Assembly: GCA_002049455.2 (NCBI GenBank)
Contig: KV918978.1
Coordinates: forward strand, 62,001-126,000
DNA: 64,000 bases
Source: Porphyra umbilicalis
Taxonomy: Eukaryota; Rhodophyta; Bangiophyceae; Bangiales; Bangiaceae
Direction: 5' to 3'
The first letter of the stretch is position 1. Each line of letters begins with the position of its first letter. Positions 29,901 through 43,300 of the stretch are shown piece by piece. Below the pieces are notes generated by a model. That model was not told the DNA's origin and made no database searches. It was given only the letters and a program-made list of their open reading frames with translations. The position numbers were made by a program, and so were the translations under genes.

Positions 29901-32900
29901 ATGTGCCACGAGCCGACAGTGCGATCGCAAGCCTGTCCGTGAAGGAGCCTGCCTCTGAGGCCGCGCTGGCCGAGCAGGAGGCCCCCCGGTCGCCGTCGCT
30001 TTCCGCTCAGGCCGAGGCGTCTGCAGTGGCCGACGTGGTCGCGACGTCTGACGCTGTGCCCAATGGCGAGTTGGCGGGTGACAGCTCTTCTGCTGACGCG
30101 GCGGCAGCGGTGAATCCCGCAGGGTCGTTCCCTCCTCTGTCCGAGACGGCTGCATCGTCCGTGTCGCCACCAAGGACACCGCCAGAGGCTTTTGTTGCGG
30201 GGGTGCCGGCCAACGCGTTGGCTCCCGAGGGGAGCTGGGGCGAAGAGGATTGCGATACGTTGCCGGCTACGTCGGGCGGCCTACCTACTGAGGCTATGGA
30301 GACTGCTCTTGTTGCAGACGAGCGAATCGTCGTGGCGGAGCCGCCACCACGTGCCGAGGCGAACTCGCCCGACGCCGCCCCGGCCGCGGATGCGTGGATT
30401 GGCGACTGGGACGCGCCACCGTCCGACGGTGCCGTTGCGAGCCCGTCTGCCATCAACCCCCCTGTCGAGGCCACAACCGCCGAAGGGGACGCCACCGCCT
30501 CGCCGCCGCTGCCTGCCGAGGCCTCGCTGGTGGAGAACGACAGACCCACGAGGGCGCCACCACTCTCTGCGGCTACATCGGTGGAGGAACCTGCCAGCGC
30601 CCAGTGGGACGGTGACTGGGACACGCCCACGTCGCCGCCGCCCCCCGCTGCGGCCGCGCCCGTGGGGGAGGAACCCGCAGACGCCGCCTGGGATGGCGAC
30701 TGGGATGTCACACCCACTGCCGCCGATGCGTCTACGTCGACGACCGGCTTACCGGCAGTGCGAGAGGGTTCACCCTGTGCGGCCGTCATCCAGGAGCATG
30801 AGCAAGATGAGGACGCAGCCGTGGTTGTTGGGGCGGTCGCGGAGCCGCCAGCTCCTATTATTGACGCGGTCGCGGAGCCGCCAGCTCCTAGTGTTGACGC
30901 GGTCGGAGTGGTTGCCCAAGAAGAACTCGCTAGGGCAGCGGCTGATGGGGCCAGTAGGGGGCTGGAGCCCCTGGGTAGCCCAGCTGCCGCCGCCAGCGAC
31001 GGAGAGCCTGGTGCGGCCGAAGGTCGGACGGAGGAGTCACCGACAGAGATTTCTCTGTCGGCTGCTGCGGCGGACGCTGCTCCCTCCGCTGATGCCTGGG
31101 ACGGGGACTGGGACGGGCCGTCCGCTACCGACGAGGCGGCGAGCCCGTTGCCCGCCGGGTCGCCCTTTGAGGCCGCGCCCGGCGAGGAAGACACCACCGT
31201 CCCGTCTCCACTACCCACCGAGGCCGTAGCGGCCGTAGCGGCCGCCGTCGGGCTTGAGACAGCGCCCGAGACAGCGCCCAAGCCCGAAGTACAACCACCT
31301 GCCGAGGCGGACGCGCCCGCCGACGTTCCCCCCCCGGACACCCCTGGCACCCCTGGCGATGAGGCTTGGAACGTCGACCGGGACGTGCTGCTGGCCGCCG
31401 ACGCGGCGCCGAGCCCACTTTCCGACGACACCGTAACTCTACCAACTGCGGTGGTCATCCACGAACCCGAGACGGCGTCCGAGGCTGCGCCCGAGCCCGA
31501 CGTGCAACCACCCACCGAGACGGAGGAGCCTGCCAACACTCCTGCTGCGGACGCGCTGGGTGCCGATACATGGGATGGCGACTGGAGCGTGTCACTCAAT
31601 GAAGGTGCGGCGGGGCGCTCGCTTGTGGAAGAGCCCGCTCCCGTGACGCACGCTGGCGAGGTCTCCGCCACGTCGCCGCTGCCGCCCGCCGAGACGGTGG
31701 CGCCGCCCATGTCATCGCCAGAGTTGCCCGTTGCGGCCGACCACCCCCTTGCGCCCGTGGTGGCGCTGTCTGCGTACGAGCCGCGTTCCCCACCCGCCGA
31801 TGTTCAAGACGCGTGGGGTCCCGACGACGCGTGGGGCCCCGACGACGATGGCTGGGGCATGCCACCGACCAATGGTGCGGCAGCGAGCCTGCCAGTCGAC
31901 GTATCCCCCGTTGCGGCTATGGCGGCTGAAAAGGAGGGCCCTCGGTCGCCCCATCCAACCGTCGGGGACAAGGCACCGGCGACGGCTGACGTGGACGTAC
32001 GGTCGGCGGCTGATACACCCAACGGTGTGTTGGTGGGAGATCGTCTGGTTGTAGCCCCGTCGTCACCTCTTACCGGGGCGGTCCTACTCCCCACAGAGGC
32101 AACGCCGCCGCCTGCGTCGGCGCCAGAGCCGATCGTGACGGCCGACAGCCTCCCCGCGGTCTCGGAGGTGCCCGCTGCGTCCGAGCTGCATTCACCTGCC
32201 GACGTTGAGGACGGGTGGGGCCTCGACGACACGTGGGGCGCCGACGACGATGGCTGGGGCGTGGCGCCGCCTGACGGTGCCGCTGCGAGTCCGCTCGCAG
32301 AGCAGCCGTCCTTTGCTATAGCGGCGCTCAAGAAAGATCCACCTCGCTCGCCGCCCCCGTCCTCCAAGGCGGTCCAAGTGGACTCAGTAGATGCCCCTTT
32401 GGAGGGCGAATTGGGTTCTGGTCACCCTCCCGTGGCCGCGGAGGCGTCTGTTGTTCCCGAGCCGCACCCCCCTGCCGACCTCAACGACGCGTGGGGTCCC
32501 GACGACGACGGCTGGGGGGCGCTAGCTCTCGAAGATGACACCGTTGACGACATTCCCGATGTTGGCCACTCTGCAGTTGCGGAAGAGTTAGTCGATGGGT
32601 TGAATGGGGTCGTGTCGGCAGCGGCGCCGCTGGCTGCTGCTGTCGCCGCAACATGGGCTCAGTCGCGCGCCTACGTGGCGGCTGGCCCCGTTCCGGCGGC
32701 CACTGAGGAAGAGGCGCCCACGCCGCCCGACGTGGCCGTGCCGTCCGATGGGGAGGGCGGGGACGAAGGCCCGTCGGCGGCCGAGTTCTTCCTCGAGCAA
32801 CAACAAGTCGGCGACAATGTGGACGGCGAAGGTGGCGACACGGAGGTGTTGGACGACTCGTGGATTTTGGCCGACCTGGCGGCAGAAGAAGAGGCGAAGG

Positions 32901-35900
32901 CCGCTGCCGAAGCGGCAGCAGTGGCCGAAGCCGAGGCCGCGGCGGCTGCAGCAGCGGCAGCGGATCTCACTCCTGTCACGTCCCCGGTCGCGTCGAGCGG
33001 CCGGCGAGACGACGCGTACGGCACAGACGGGGACACGGGTACGGTGCGCATCATTCACACGCCCGGCGACGGTGCCGGGGAGAGCGTGATCAACGACGAC
33101 TCGTACAGCTTCGGCCCGGACGACAGCGCGTTTGACGGGGCGGACGCTGGCGACCTGCATCCGAGTGCCACAGCGCACTTTTCGGCGTCGCACCCGCCAT
33201 TTGCGCCGCACCCGTTTGCGCCGTCCACCTTTGTGCCCGACTCGGAGGTGGTGGCGGTGCCGACACCGCACCACATGTCACCAGCCTCGCTCGGCACGCT
33301 TCCGTTGCCGACGGGTGGCTTTGGCTCCTATGCGCCGCCCGCACCAGGCGTGGCGTCGAGGTCCCCAGAGCTGGACGCGCCTGCCCTTGCCCCCCCTCCC
33401 CCAACAGATCTCTTCACTGCCTTGTCGCCGGCACTGCCGCCGTCCCTCCCCGAAGCGGCAACGATGCTGGCGCCCGGCCAAGAGTCCCCGGCCACGCCCC
33501 ACGACCACCGGTGTCGTATTTCGTTTGGCTTTGGTGGCGTTGTTGCCGTAACTGCCGCGCCGCGGCCGTCTGATGACTCGTGGGCGCCCCGTGACGTGGT
33601 CACGTCGCCCCCTATGGTGCGCATCTACGCGCTTCGTGACGTGGTGCCCGTCTCCGCGTCGGTTGACGTAGAGGCGGCGCTCGAGGCGCCCGCCCCTGCA
33701 AATGGCGAGCTGCCCCCGCTCGCCGCCTACGTGCCCATGTGCGAGCGGATGGCCGCCCGTGCGGCGTCAACCGACGCGGCGGTATTGTGGCGGGTTTTGG
33801 CGCTCGCCGCCCGCCGGCCGACCGACTGGCGGGCTGACACGGCCGCGGCAGACGTGGCGGCGGCGCTCGTTGGACCGGCCTCGTCGGGGCGGCTCGGCGC
33901 ACATCGGCCAAACGGGGCGGCAGCGGCCGGCGCTACCGCGGGTCCCATGTTGCCCTTCAAGCGGGAGGACGAGCCACTTCTCCGTCGCCGAGCGACGCGC
34001 GTGCAAGCGCTCGTCGCCTGCGGGCGGCTGGCCGATGCGCAGGCAGCAGCGTCTGACGGGGAGCTGTGGCCACTGGCGCTGATTCTCGCGTCCACCGGCA
34101 GCCCGGGGTGTGTCGGCGTTGCCGACGCCACTCGGTCGTTTGCAGCCTCTTCGTTTGCCGACAGCAGCTCCCTCCGCACGCTCTGCGAGGTTGCCGCCGG
34201 CGGGCCGATCACGGTCGCCGGTGGCGGCAGCTGGGCCAAATCCGCCGCCGCCCTTGTCGGCATGCGCCGGCGGGCGGCACTCGCAGAGCTGTCCGGCGAC
34301 GGCGCCGCCGCGCGCGCGCACGTGTGCCGTCTCTTGGCCACGCCGGGCGGGGCCGCCGATCCGGCGGTCCAAGCCGCCCAAGCTGGCCACCCCATCGTCC
34401 TCGACGGGTTTGGAGGGGCGGCCGCCGGCTGCGGTGCGGCGTCGACGCTCGCGACGCTCGTGTGGGAGGCGTCCGAGGTTGGGGCGGCCGAGGCGGCGGC
34501 GACCGCTGCCGCCGCGGCCGCCGGGAGGCCCCCGCCCCCGCGCGGCGCCCTGCCCCCCGGCGGCGTACTCTTCCGCGCGCTCCTCCCCCACCGCCTGCGG
34601 CTGGCGGCGGCGGTCGCGTCGGTGGGCCGGCTGGACGACGCGACCGCGCACGTCCAGGCGTTGATCACCGCCGTGCGGGCGGCGATGGCCGCCCACGCGG
34701 GGGCGGGCGGCGGCGGCCCGCCGCCGGTCAGTCCAGCATTCCTCGGCGCCCTCCGAGACCTCGAGTTGCGCCTCGCCGCCGCCGTTGCCGGCCGCGCGCC
34801 GCCCGCCCCGGCGGCCGTGGCTGAGAACAAGGCCGGCACAGGGGGGCGGTGGAAGCCAAAGCTCTTTGCCGCTTCGGCAAAGCCGGCGGCGGCCGACGAG
34901 GGGGCAGCGGCGGCGGTGCCGACGGCCGCCGCGCCTGTCGACGTGCGCGCAGGCGGCCGCGCGCGTCGCCTGGACGGCCTCCTCGACTCGACCGTCAAGG
35001 CGCTCATTGGCGGCGGGGACGAGCCCGGGGGGAGTGGCGGTGGCGGCAAGCCGACGGGCGCCTTTCCGCCTGGCTTTGAGCCCCTGGGGGGGATGCCCCC
35101 TGCGGTGGGCAGGGTCCCACCGCCTATGGGCGGCGTGCCGCCCGCGGGTTGGTCGGCAGCACCTCCCCCAGAGGACGGGGAGGGCTTCCTGTCCGTCGGC
35201 CCCCCGCCGCTCGGCCCCCCCCCCGCCGGTTCGGCGCCACCCGCGGCGCCGTCGCCGTGGGGCGAGCCCGCGCCAGTAACGGCAGGCTACGGCGCGCCCG
35301 GGAGCGGCACGCCGGCCGACTCTTCGGGCTTTGGCGGCGGTGAGGTGGCCGACGCCGAAGAGGGTGCACCGGGCAGCGGGTGGGGCGCGGCGCCCCCGCC
35401 GGGGACCGACGGGCGATGGTCGGGTCCGCAACAAGAGTTTTCGGTTGCGGCTGGGGACGGCGGCGACGGGGGCGCTGGTGGTGGCGGTTGGGGTGCGGCG
35501 CCGCCGGCGAGTGGCGCCGGTGGCTGGGCGCCACCAGGGTTTGCTGTCGACGCTGGCGGTGGCGGCGGGGGTGCTGGGGGTGCGTCGGGATGGGCACCGC
35601 CGCCGACTGCAGTGGGTGCGGGCGCCGTAGGTGGCGACGGGGGCGGGTGGGCGCCACCCGCCCCTGGTGAGGGTGGCCCGACCGAGTGGGCTGCTGCACC
35701 CTATGCTGGCGGTGGAGACGCCCCTCAAGGGTGGGCCGCGCCCCATGCGGACGCCTCTCCGGACTGGTCTGCACCGCCGCCTGCTGCGGCGGCCGATACT
35801 GCGGGCGGTGGCAACGGGGGTGCAAGTGGGCCACCTACCGCTGATGAGGGTGGTTCCGTGGGATGGGCGGCGACCGAGACTGGTGGGAGCGGTGCTCAAG

Positions 35901-37635
35901 CGTGGGCTCCGTCGGCAGCTCATGGTACCTCGTCCGCAATGGCCTCGACAGGGTGGGGGTCGGCGCCGCCGACCGCCGCGCCTGCCGTGGACGCCGCGCC
36001 CGACTGGTCGGCGGCGCCACCCGCGGCGGCGGTCGACGTGGTTGCGCCGGACGAGTGGGCGGCACCGGCGCCAGAGGCGGCAACCGAGGCTGCTGCACCG
36101 GATGGGTGGTCGACATCCGCTAACGTCGGTGCGGCGGGGGGCTGGATGGCACAGCAGCCGGCCACTGCCGCCGCCACGGGCGCTGACCAAAGGTGGCAAG
36201 GGGCGCCACCGCAGGATGGCGGCTGGCCGGCGCCAACGCCGGAAGCCGACGCTGGTGCGGACGCTGCTCCGGGTGGGTGGCCGGCCCCGCAGTCAGACGC
36301 CGCGCCCGTCGCGGTCGCGGCGGACGGTGGCGGGTGGGGCTCGGCGCCCGCGTGGGGTGCCAGCCCCGACGGCATTTCCGGTGCGGCTGCGCCCGAGGTG
36401 GCGCCCGCCGCAGACGCTGTCCCCCAAGCCATTGCGCCCGTGATGAGCGGGGCACCCTCCGCGGATTGGGCCACGGCGCCGCCCCCAACGTCAGCCGCCG
36501 AGTCGGCTGCCGAGCCGGCCGCCTGGGCCGCGCACGCGTCTGGACTGCTCTTGCCACCGACGCAGCCGCCTGCCGCGCCCGCCGGGGACGGCGGGCGGGC
36601 GTTGCAGCCCGCCTGGTCGTCGCCGGCGCTTGGGTCGGGCTTCGGCAGCGGCCCCGCGGGCGCCACCGACGCCGCCGCCGCGCCGCTCTTCGTCCCGCCA
36701 GCCGAGGCGCCCGCGACGCTGTCGGCGGCGGCGCCGACCAGCGACGCCTTGCCCCCGCCCCCGTCCGACCCGCCCTCCCGTGGCGACCGAGCCGGGTCGC
36801 GTGGCAACTCCCCGGCGCCGACGCCGACGACGGACGGAACGCCCTCAGGGCGCCCGCGCGGGCGGGACGCGGCCCCCGCCCCGGTGGGCCGCGCCGCCGA
36901 GCGTGCCGCGCGCCGGCGGAGCAGCAGCTGGGGGTCCTTTACGGACCGACTGCGGACGGCGCTCGCCAAGCGGTCGGGCGTCAAGCAGGCGCACATGGGG
37001 GCGGAAAACCAGTTTGTGTACGACGAGGCCAAGGGGCGCTGGGTGATGGAGGGGGAGGAGGACGATGGCGCCGATGATGCGCCCCCGCCGCTGCCGCCGG
37101 CGCCGGCGTTTGTCGCGGGTGGGGGGATGGGCGACGGCGGCGGCGGCGGCGGTGGCGAACCCGATCCGGGCGTGGCAGGCGGCGCGCCGGTGCCGGCGCT
37201 GGCGCCGTCATCTGCGCCCGGCGGCGGCGCTCCCCTGTCGCCCGCGGCGGGGGGCCGCCCGCCGACCGGCGCGCCGGCGCCCGCCGGCCTGGCGCCATCG
37301 GCGTCGCTGCCGCCCCGCGGGGCGGGCCCCAACCGGTACAGCGCCGGCCGGCGGTCGGGCGCTCGCAGCCGGTACGTCGACACGTTTGGCGGCGGCGGCG
37401 GCGGCGTTGGCGGTGGCGGCGGTCGCCCACCCGCCCCGCCGCGCGGCGGCCCCATCCGCGCTCCGTCCCCGCTGTCGGCGGGCGGCCCGCCACCGGGGGG
37501 GGGGGCGCAGACTCGCCGTGGCACACGTTCGTGCCACCGCCCCCGCGGGGGGCGGCTCCCCCACCAGAGGCGTCTGAGGGGGGAGGGGGTGCGCCGCCAT
37601 CGACGCAGACGGCGGCGGCCGCACCCGCCCATTAG
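26954..37635 (+). CDS. SEC16, COPII coat scaffold of ER exit sites
   Basis: Exon 1 is 26954-27034 (ATG, MKGARRPRRPPAGRPPPG, ending GCAGAG|GTGAGT). A 423-base intron ends GCTCTAG, and exon 2 runs from 27458 with phase 0 kept. SEC16 organises ER exit sites and binds COPII subunits and SAR1. The N-terminal two thirds are disordered and acidic with about eleven W-D-G-D-W-like motifs. The central conserved domain is at about 33510-34750, from FGFGGVVAV through MVRIYALRDVVP, LVACGRLADAQ and LWPLALILAS to HVCRLLAT. A Gly/Trp/Pro-rich stretch follows (35000-36700), then the conserved C-terminal block HMGAENQFVYDEAKGRWV (about 36990-37045). At an 11-G run (37495-37505) the frame must change to give the natural end SPWHTFVPPPP...AAAPAH and stop at 37633; unchanged, it would run to 38062. 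At about 3,400 residues it is longer than the yeast or human proteins (about 2,200-2,300). Confidence 0.92.
27035..27457 (+). other. SEC16 intron 1
   Basis: The donor is GAG|GTGAGT. Near the acceptor are a T-run (27391-27402) and a pyrimidine-leaning stretch, and it ends GCTCTAG. Splicing joins GAG to GTG in phase 0. An open frame crosses part of it but lacks protein character. Confidence 0.85.
29092..29220 (+). repeat. 24-base in-frame tandem repeat in SEC16
   Basis: Five near-perfect units coding ELPPESPP, flanked by degenerate PPESPP, APPVSPP and APPKSPR variants to about 29345. Units stay in frame. Confidence 0.9.
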
Positions 37636-38826
37636 ATCAGGGTCCCCGCCCGCCCAGCGGGTCCTTTCTTCATCCAACTTGCTTCTCTTCTTTTTTGGTG
37701 CGCCCTTCCGGGGGCGCGGTCTCTTCCTTCACCTTGGTGCCTATCTTGCTTCTGACTGCACAAGCGTATTGCTGTCTTCCCAATTTTGGTCGATCCCGTC
37801 GATGTCAAGAAGGCTGATCAACTGTGCGAAACTGTGTCTCAGCCATCTATTCAGCCGGGTGAAATGGATCGGCCAATTGGCAGTTGACCCAGACCCTGTC
37901 ATGACTTCGACCACATCGGCCAAAATTAGGAAGACAGCAATATTACATTTTTTTCTCTTTCTTTTTTTCTGTCCAGCCGAGGCACTCGGCTGTAGTAGGC
38001 CTGTCGTTCACCATCACCTGTCTGGAGACATTCAAAGATTGTCGACGCTCTTTCAAAAGTGAAATCAAGTGCTACGGAAGTGCGTAAGTATCCTGTGCTA
38101 CTTACAATCGTTCTGCTTATCTTTGACGTGCTCGTGTAATGTGTCTGCGGTAGCACGACAGAGACGCAAGGGAACATGTTTCCCACGTCATACACCGTCA
38201 GCGTTGCGGTCAGACGGTGAAGAGGAAATGGGTTGGGGTCGGCCGTCCACTTCAGAGCGTTTGGTTTTTGTGGCCAGCATACTGCCACTCGCAGGACGAG
38301 CGGCGCCGACGTGACTGCTTCGGGGACTACAGGCGTGTGCAGGGCTGGTGGCATGCTGTGTGGCACTGGCCTTTCGCGAAATTGCGTGCCCTCGCAATCG
38401 AAGTGCAGGCCACCGCGCCATCGACGACGCAGCTATATGTAATATGTAGCCCATCTCTATGGCCTGTGGTACACCTGTCCAATCTTCTCGTCAATATCAA
38501 TCTTGGCGTCGCTGCCCATCTCGATTGCAAGAGAAGGAGAAGAGAACCACACATATAGATACGAATACAACGTAGTATATCGAACAGCTACTCTAACGCC
38601 GTGGAGACGAACACAAACATGGGAATGGTCACAGATGGGCTCAAAAAGCACCAAGAACGTTCACTACTAAGAAAGGTCGCGAAGACATATCATATAGAGT
38701 ACAGAGTCACCCACAGGACACTCTTCCAGTGACATGAAAGATCATGTGATCCTGATCACTGCGCAGCAGATAGGTAGGAGCCCTCGGGGTTCGGCGTCAT
38801 GGTCCAGTTCACCGTAGGGCTCAGTT
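37636..38826. other. Intergenic, downstream of SEC16
   Basis: AT-richer than the genes. It contains the TA-flanked MITE at 37767-37942 and T-runs near 37948-37970. No coding sequence recognised between it and the retrotransposon target site. Confidence 0.5.
37767..37942. mobile_element. TA-flanked MITE, 176 bp
   Basis: Terminal inverted repeats of about 41 bases: both ends start TATTGCTGTCTTCC(C/T)AATTTTGG(T/C)CGAT when read inward. TA stands at each border, as in Tc1/mariner-derived (Stowaway-like) MITEs. There are about six mismatches between arms, so it is moderately old. No coding capacity. Confidence 0.8.
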
Positions 38827-38831
38827 GGAGG

Positions 38832-39197
38832 TGTGAATGAGCAAGATGCTCCCGCGCAGCGGTGGCGCCGCGTTCACGTTGCCACGTGGACGCGACCGTT
38901 CCCGTACCGGTGCCACGTCGCATCGGACGTGGCGGACGCTGGCGCTGCAGCGGCCGCCAAGGCGCCCGCGACCGTTCCCGCTTGTGCTTCCGCGGCGGTC
39001 ACCGGTCGCAACGGGCGGGTACCGCGGGGCGGTGCGCCGCCGTGACGCCGTGCCGCAGACGGGAGGTTCTGGGGAACGATTGCACGCCGGACGAGCGGCG
39101 GGTTAGACGACCGACCGACGTGGTCTAAGAGTGAGGAGAGGGAAGAGACTGGGGGAGCGAGGATAGAGTAACAAGACAACGAGTCTCTTTTCTTTCA
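38832..39197 (+). repeat. 5' LTR of the copia element
   Basis: 366 bp, TGTGAATGAGCAAG ... CTCTTTTCTTTCA. No difference from the 3' LTR was seen by eye. Confidence 0.93.
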
Positions 39198-39349
39198 TGG
39201 TAGCTCTCCTCGCTGCTCTTGTTCAGACGACTAGCACCACCACGGCTGTGCTCGTTGCTCCCGCCCACGCGCGCGGGAAGGTAGCCTTGGGGCGGCACCA
39301 CGGCTACCCCGGGCAGCGAGGTCACCCGCGAGGGGGTCCTCGCCGGCAG

Positions 39350-40320
39350 CGTGCGGGCGTCGAACCGGTTCCGCGACCCGGTCACCCCGCCACCGCCGCC
39401 ACCGCCACCGGGCTTTCCCCCGCTGTCGGCTGCCGCGCTCAACACACCGCTCGCCATCATGCCTTCGTCGGGCACCGCGCCGGACGGGGGCGTCACGGAG
39501 GTGAAGACGGTGCACGCCAAGGGCCCGGCGTGGGAGGGGCCCGCGGGGTTCCCTCAGTACGAGGAGGATGTGCAAGTGTGGCTGCACATGACGACGCTGC
39601 CTGACGACAAGAAGGGCGGCGCGATGCGGATGGCGTTGGGGGGCGTTGCCAAGGAGGCGGCACGCATCGTCCCGGTCGCCAACCTGATGACGGCGTCGGG
39701 CCACGACACCCTCCTGCAGACGCTGCGCTCCGCCTTCGGCGGCAGCGAGTTCAAGCGGGGGCACGACGCGTACCGCCACTTGAAGACGCTCTACCGCGGG
39801 ACGCGCACGATGGAGGCGTACTTGGCCGCCATCGGCCAGGCGCTCGCGCAGTGCAACCTCAACGGCTACTCAATGTCGTCAAAGACGGCCGGCGCCATCG
39901 TACTCGACCAAGCGGGGCTGGACGCCAACCAGCAGGCGTTGACGGTGGCCACGGCCGCGGTGCACGCCATGCGCGGTAGCAACGGGATCACCTCCATCAC
40001 GACCGCCCTGCGTGATTTGTGGGGGGGCGACTCGCTGCTCAAGCCGTCGCCGCAGGCCGCAATGATGGTCGTCACGTACGCAGAGCACGAGGCGTACATG
40101 GCCCGCCAGACGACACCTACCGTCCACCGTCCCCCCGGGGGCGGCGGTAGCTCCTCCCGCAGGCCGCAGCGGAAGGATGCGGTCAGTTGCTGGCACTGCG
40201 GCAAGAGCGGTGATGTGCGCCAGGAGTGCCGCAAGTTGGCCCGGGAGCTGGCCGCCCGCGGGGATGCCGTCGCGCCCCCTGCGCCGGGTGGCGACGCCGA
40301 CGCGGCCGAGACGGGGTACG
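39350..40320 (+). mobile_element. copia gag region
   Basis: Approximate extent of the capsid/nucleocapsid part, with a copia-type gag fold region (EEDVQVWLHMTTLP ... RTMEAYLAAIGQALAQCNL) and a Cys-rich knuckle-like segment near 40190. Given as part of the element above, not as a host gene. Confidence 0.8.
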
Positions 40321-43300
40321 TGGCGCACGAGTCCGCTCACATCGTGCTCTCCGCGGTCAAAGGGGAGGAGGCGCAGACGCTCGACACGCGCGTTGGCGAC
40401 GTCATCTTGGACATCGGCGCGACCGCCTCCATTGCCGGAGCCGGGTGGGTGGCGGCATACGTCGCTCGCCTGACCACGGTGGAACGGTCGGCCATCCGCT
40501 CCATTGAGGCCAACGCCGTCTTCACCTTTGGCGGCGGGGCCAAGCAGCGTTCCCAGGAGCGCGTCACGTTGCCGCTGCTGGTTGGGGGCCGCCGCTGTCT
40601 CGTCAAGACGTGGGTGGTGGCGGGCGACTTGCCGCTGCTGCTCAGCCGGAAGACGATGGCGTCCCTTGGGGTGGTGCTTGACGTCGACCGCGGCGTCATG
40701 ACCGTCGGCGCGCTGGATGTCGTCGTCCGCCTGACCGTGTCGTCGGCGGGCCACCTCACCTTCAATGCGTTGGCGCCGGGCATGGGGGCGCCGGGGGTGG
40801 TGGACATCTCCGACACGGCGCAGCTCCAGTGCCTTGCCGTGCTCACCAAGCACACGCCGGGACTCGACCGCACGGCGGCCATGTTGCACACCCAGTACGG
40901 GCACAGCAGCGCGCCGCGGCTTCACGCCTTGCTGCGGCAGGCCAAGGTGACGGATGGGGAGGTGTTCGCCGCGGTGACGGCTGCGGTGAACGGTTGCGAC
41001 GTCTGCGCGCGGACGGGCCCGCGCCCGTCGCGCCCGCTCGTGTCGATCCCGCGTACGCTCAAATTCAATGACGCCGTGGCCGTGGACTTGGCGGAAGTGG
41101 CCCCCTCGGCCGCTTTCTCCACATTGTGGACTTGGGTACTCGGTTTGCCAAGGCCGTGGCTATTCCGAACAAGGAGACGGTGACTGTGTCATGCGCTCTT
41201 CTGTCGGGGTGGCTGGTGCATCACGGTCCGCCGCGGGCCCTGCTTTGGGACCCTGGCGGGGAATTCGAAAGCACCCTGTGGCGCACGGTGGCCGAACGGC
41301 ACAACATCACGGTCTACTCGACGGCGGCGCAGGCGCACTTGTCCAACGGCGTGGTGGAGCGTCACAACCAGACGCTTAAGACGATGGTGGCACGGCTGCG
41401 CGTCGACCACCCCGGTGCCGAGCTCCAAGAGCTTCTTGATTTGGCCTGCCTTGCCAAGAACAGTCTTGGGCAGCACAACGGCGCGACGCCGTATCAACTG
41501 ATGTGCGGGTCCACCCCCCGCCTGCCGACCGCGATGACGGACGAACTGCCGGCGCTCGGCGACGCCCGCGTCGCGGGCGACAAGGCCCTCCACCGGCACC
41601 TGGACCTGCTCCACTCGGCGCGGGAGGTTCATACTCGCGCGGAGGCGGACGCGTCTCTGCGACGGGCGTTGGCGCGAAACGCGACCAATGCCGCGCCGTG
41701 TGCGCTTGCAGTTGGGGACGCAGTGTACTACTGGTCGGACGGTATCACGCCCGGCCAAGGGCGCTGGCAGGGTCCCGCGCACGTAACGGACGTGGCGGTG
41801 GCCAAAGACGCCGTGCGCCTGCAGCACGCCAACCAGTGGGTCAACCGGCACACAAGCCAGGTGCGGCTTGTCCTCCCTCGTCCACGCTCCTCGGCGGCCC
41901 CTCTTTCTTCGGCGGCCACCGCTGGCGCGTCATCCACCGCTGCGGGCCCTTCCGCGCAAACGCCGGTGTCGGTGCCGACGTCCAGCTCGCACGAGGCGGC
42001 GTCCTTGGACGATCAGACGGACGACGAGGCTGTGGCCTCCATGCTGGCTGGTGCGGCGGCGGCACTTAACCGCATTGCCGCCGAGGACGCGGCGCCGCCG
42101 CCGACCCCGCAGCCGACGCCAGCTCCCCGTTGGGCGGGCCGGACGCGGGCCACGTCTCACCGGGCCTTTGTCGTCGCGCGTGCGGCGCGGCGTACGGAGC
42201 AGCACGGTCGGTCTCGCGACGCCCTGCGGGCGGCCCTTTCCAAGCCGGACGACCTCGGCGGGGCATTGCACCGTGATGGTGCCGTCGTGCACCAAGCACT
42301 GGTGACTCGTCGGGAGCTTCGTCGGCGGGCCGAGGTCCCGGTTGGCGTGGCGGGAGCGGCATTTGACGACACCATGACGGCGGAGTTGGACGCCTGGTCC
42401 GACCTGGCCGTGTACACCGAGGTGCCCTATGCGGGACAGGTGGTGTCGTCCACCCGGTGGGTTCTCACCATCAAGGAAGCAGACTCCCCTGGCGGCGCTC
42501 CCCGCCGCAGGGCCCGCCTCGTCGTGCGTGGTTTTGAAGTCCCCGACCGCGACTCGGTCGACAGCACCTCGCCCACGGCGTCGCGGGCGGGCATGCGGGT
42601 GGCCCTAGCGGCCATGGCGACGCACTCTTTCATTCCGCGCACGGTGGACGTCCGGACTGCCTTCCTGCAGGGGCTGCCGCTCGACCGCCCCGTCGCGGTG
42701 TATATTCAGCCGCCGCCCCAAGCTCGCGTTCCCACTGGCTCAGTCTGGCAGCTGCGCAAGTGCGCCTACGGCCTGACTGACGCGCCGCGCCGCTGGTATG
42801 ACAGCGTGCTCCGACTGCTGACTGCCCTGCAGCTGAAGCGCGCTCCCCTGGACCACGGTGTGTTCACGCAGCACAGCCGGGGCACGCTTATTTTCGTCGT
42901 GGCCGTGCATGTCGACGACTTCCTCTTCGGTGGTACCACGGAGGCGGTGCAGCGCTTTGAGTCGGCGCTGCGCGGCGCCTTTGCCGCGGGGCCCACCAAG
43001 TCGGGCGCCCTCACCTTCACGGGGGTGCGCGTGAATACGGTGGCGGACGATGTGACCGGCGGCATCTCCATCGCGGCCGACCAGGAGCCGTATGTCGACT
43101 CTATCGAGTCGATTGACACTTTCCCTGAGCGGGCGGCGACGCCGGATGCCCGCCTCACCGCGGCCGAGCTCACGCTCTACCGTCGCGCCACCGGGGCGCT
43201 TCTGTGGGCTACGGGTCAGACCATGCCGTACCTGGCGTGCGCGGCCTCCACGCTGGGGCGTCGGTTCACGCGGGCGGCCGTGCACGACCTCACGGCGGCC

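Noticed and set aside
37640-38062. Continuation of the long SEC16 frame to 38062
   Set aside because: Runs into AT-rich non-coding-type sequence and part of a MITE; the shifted frame gives a sensible end at 37633.
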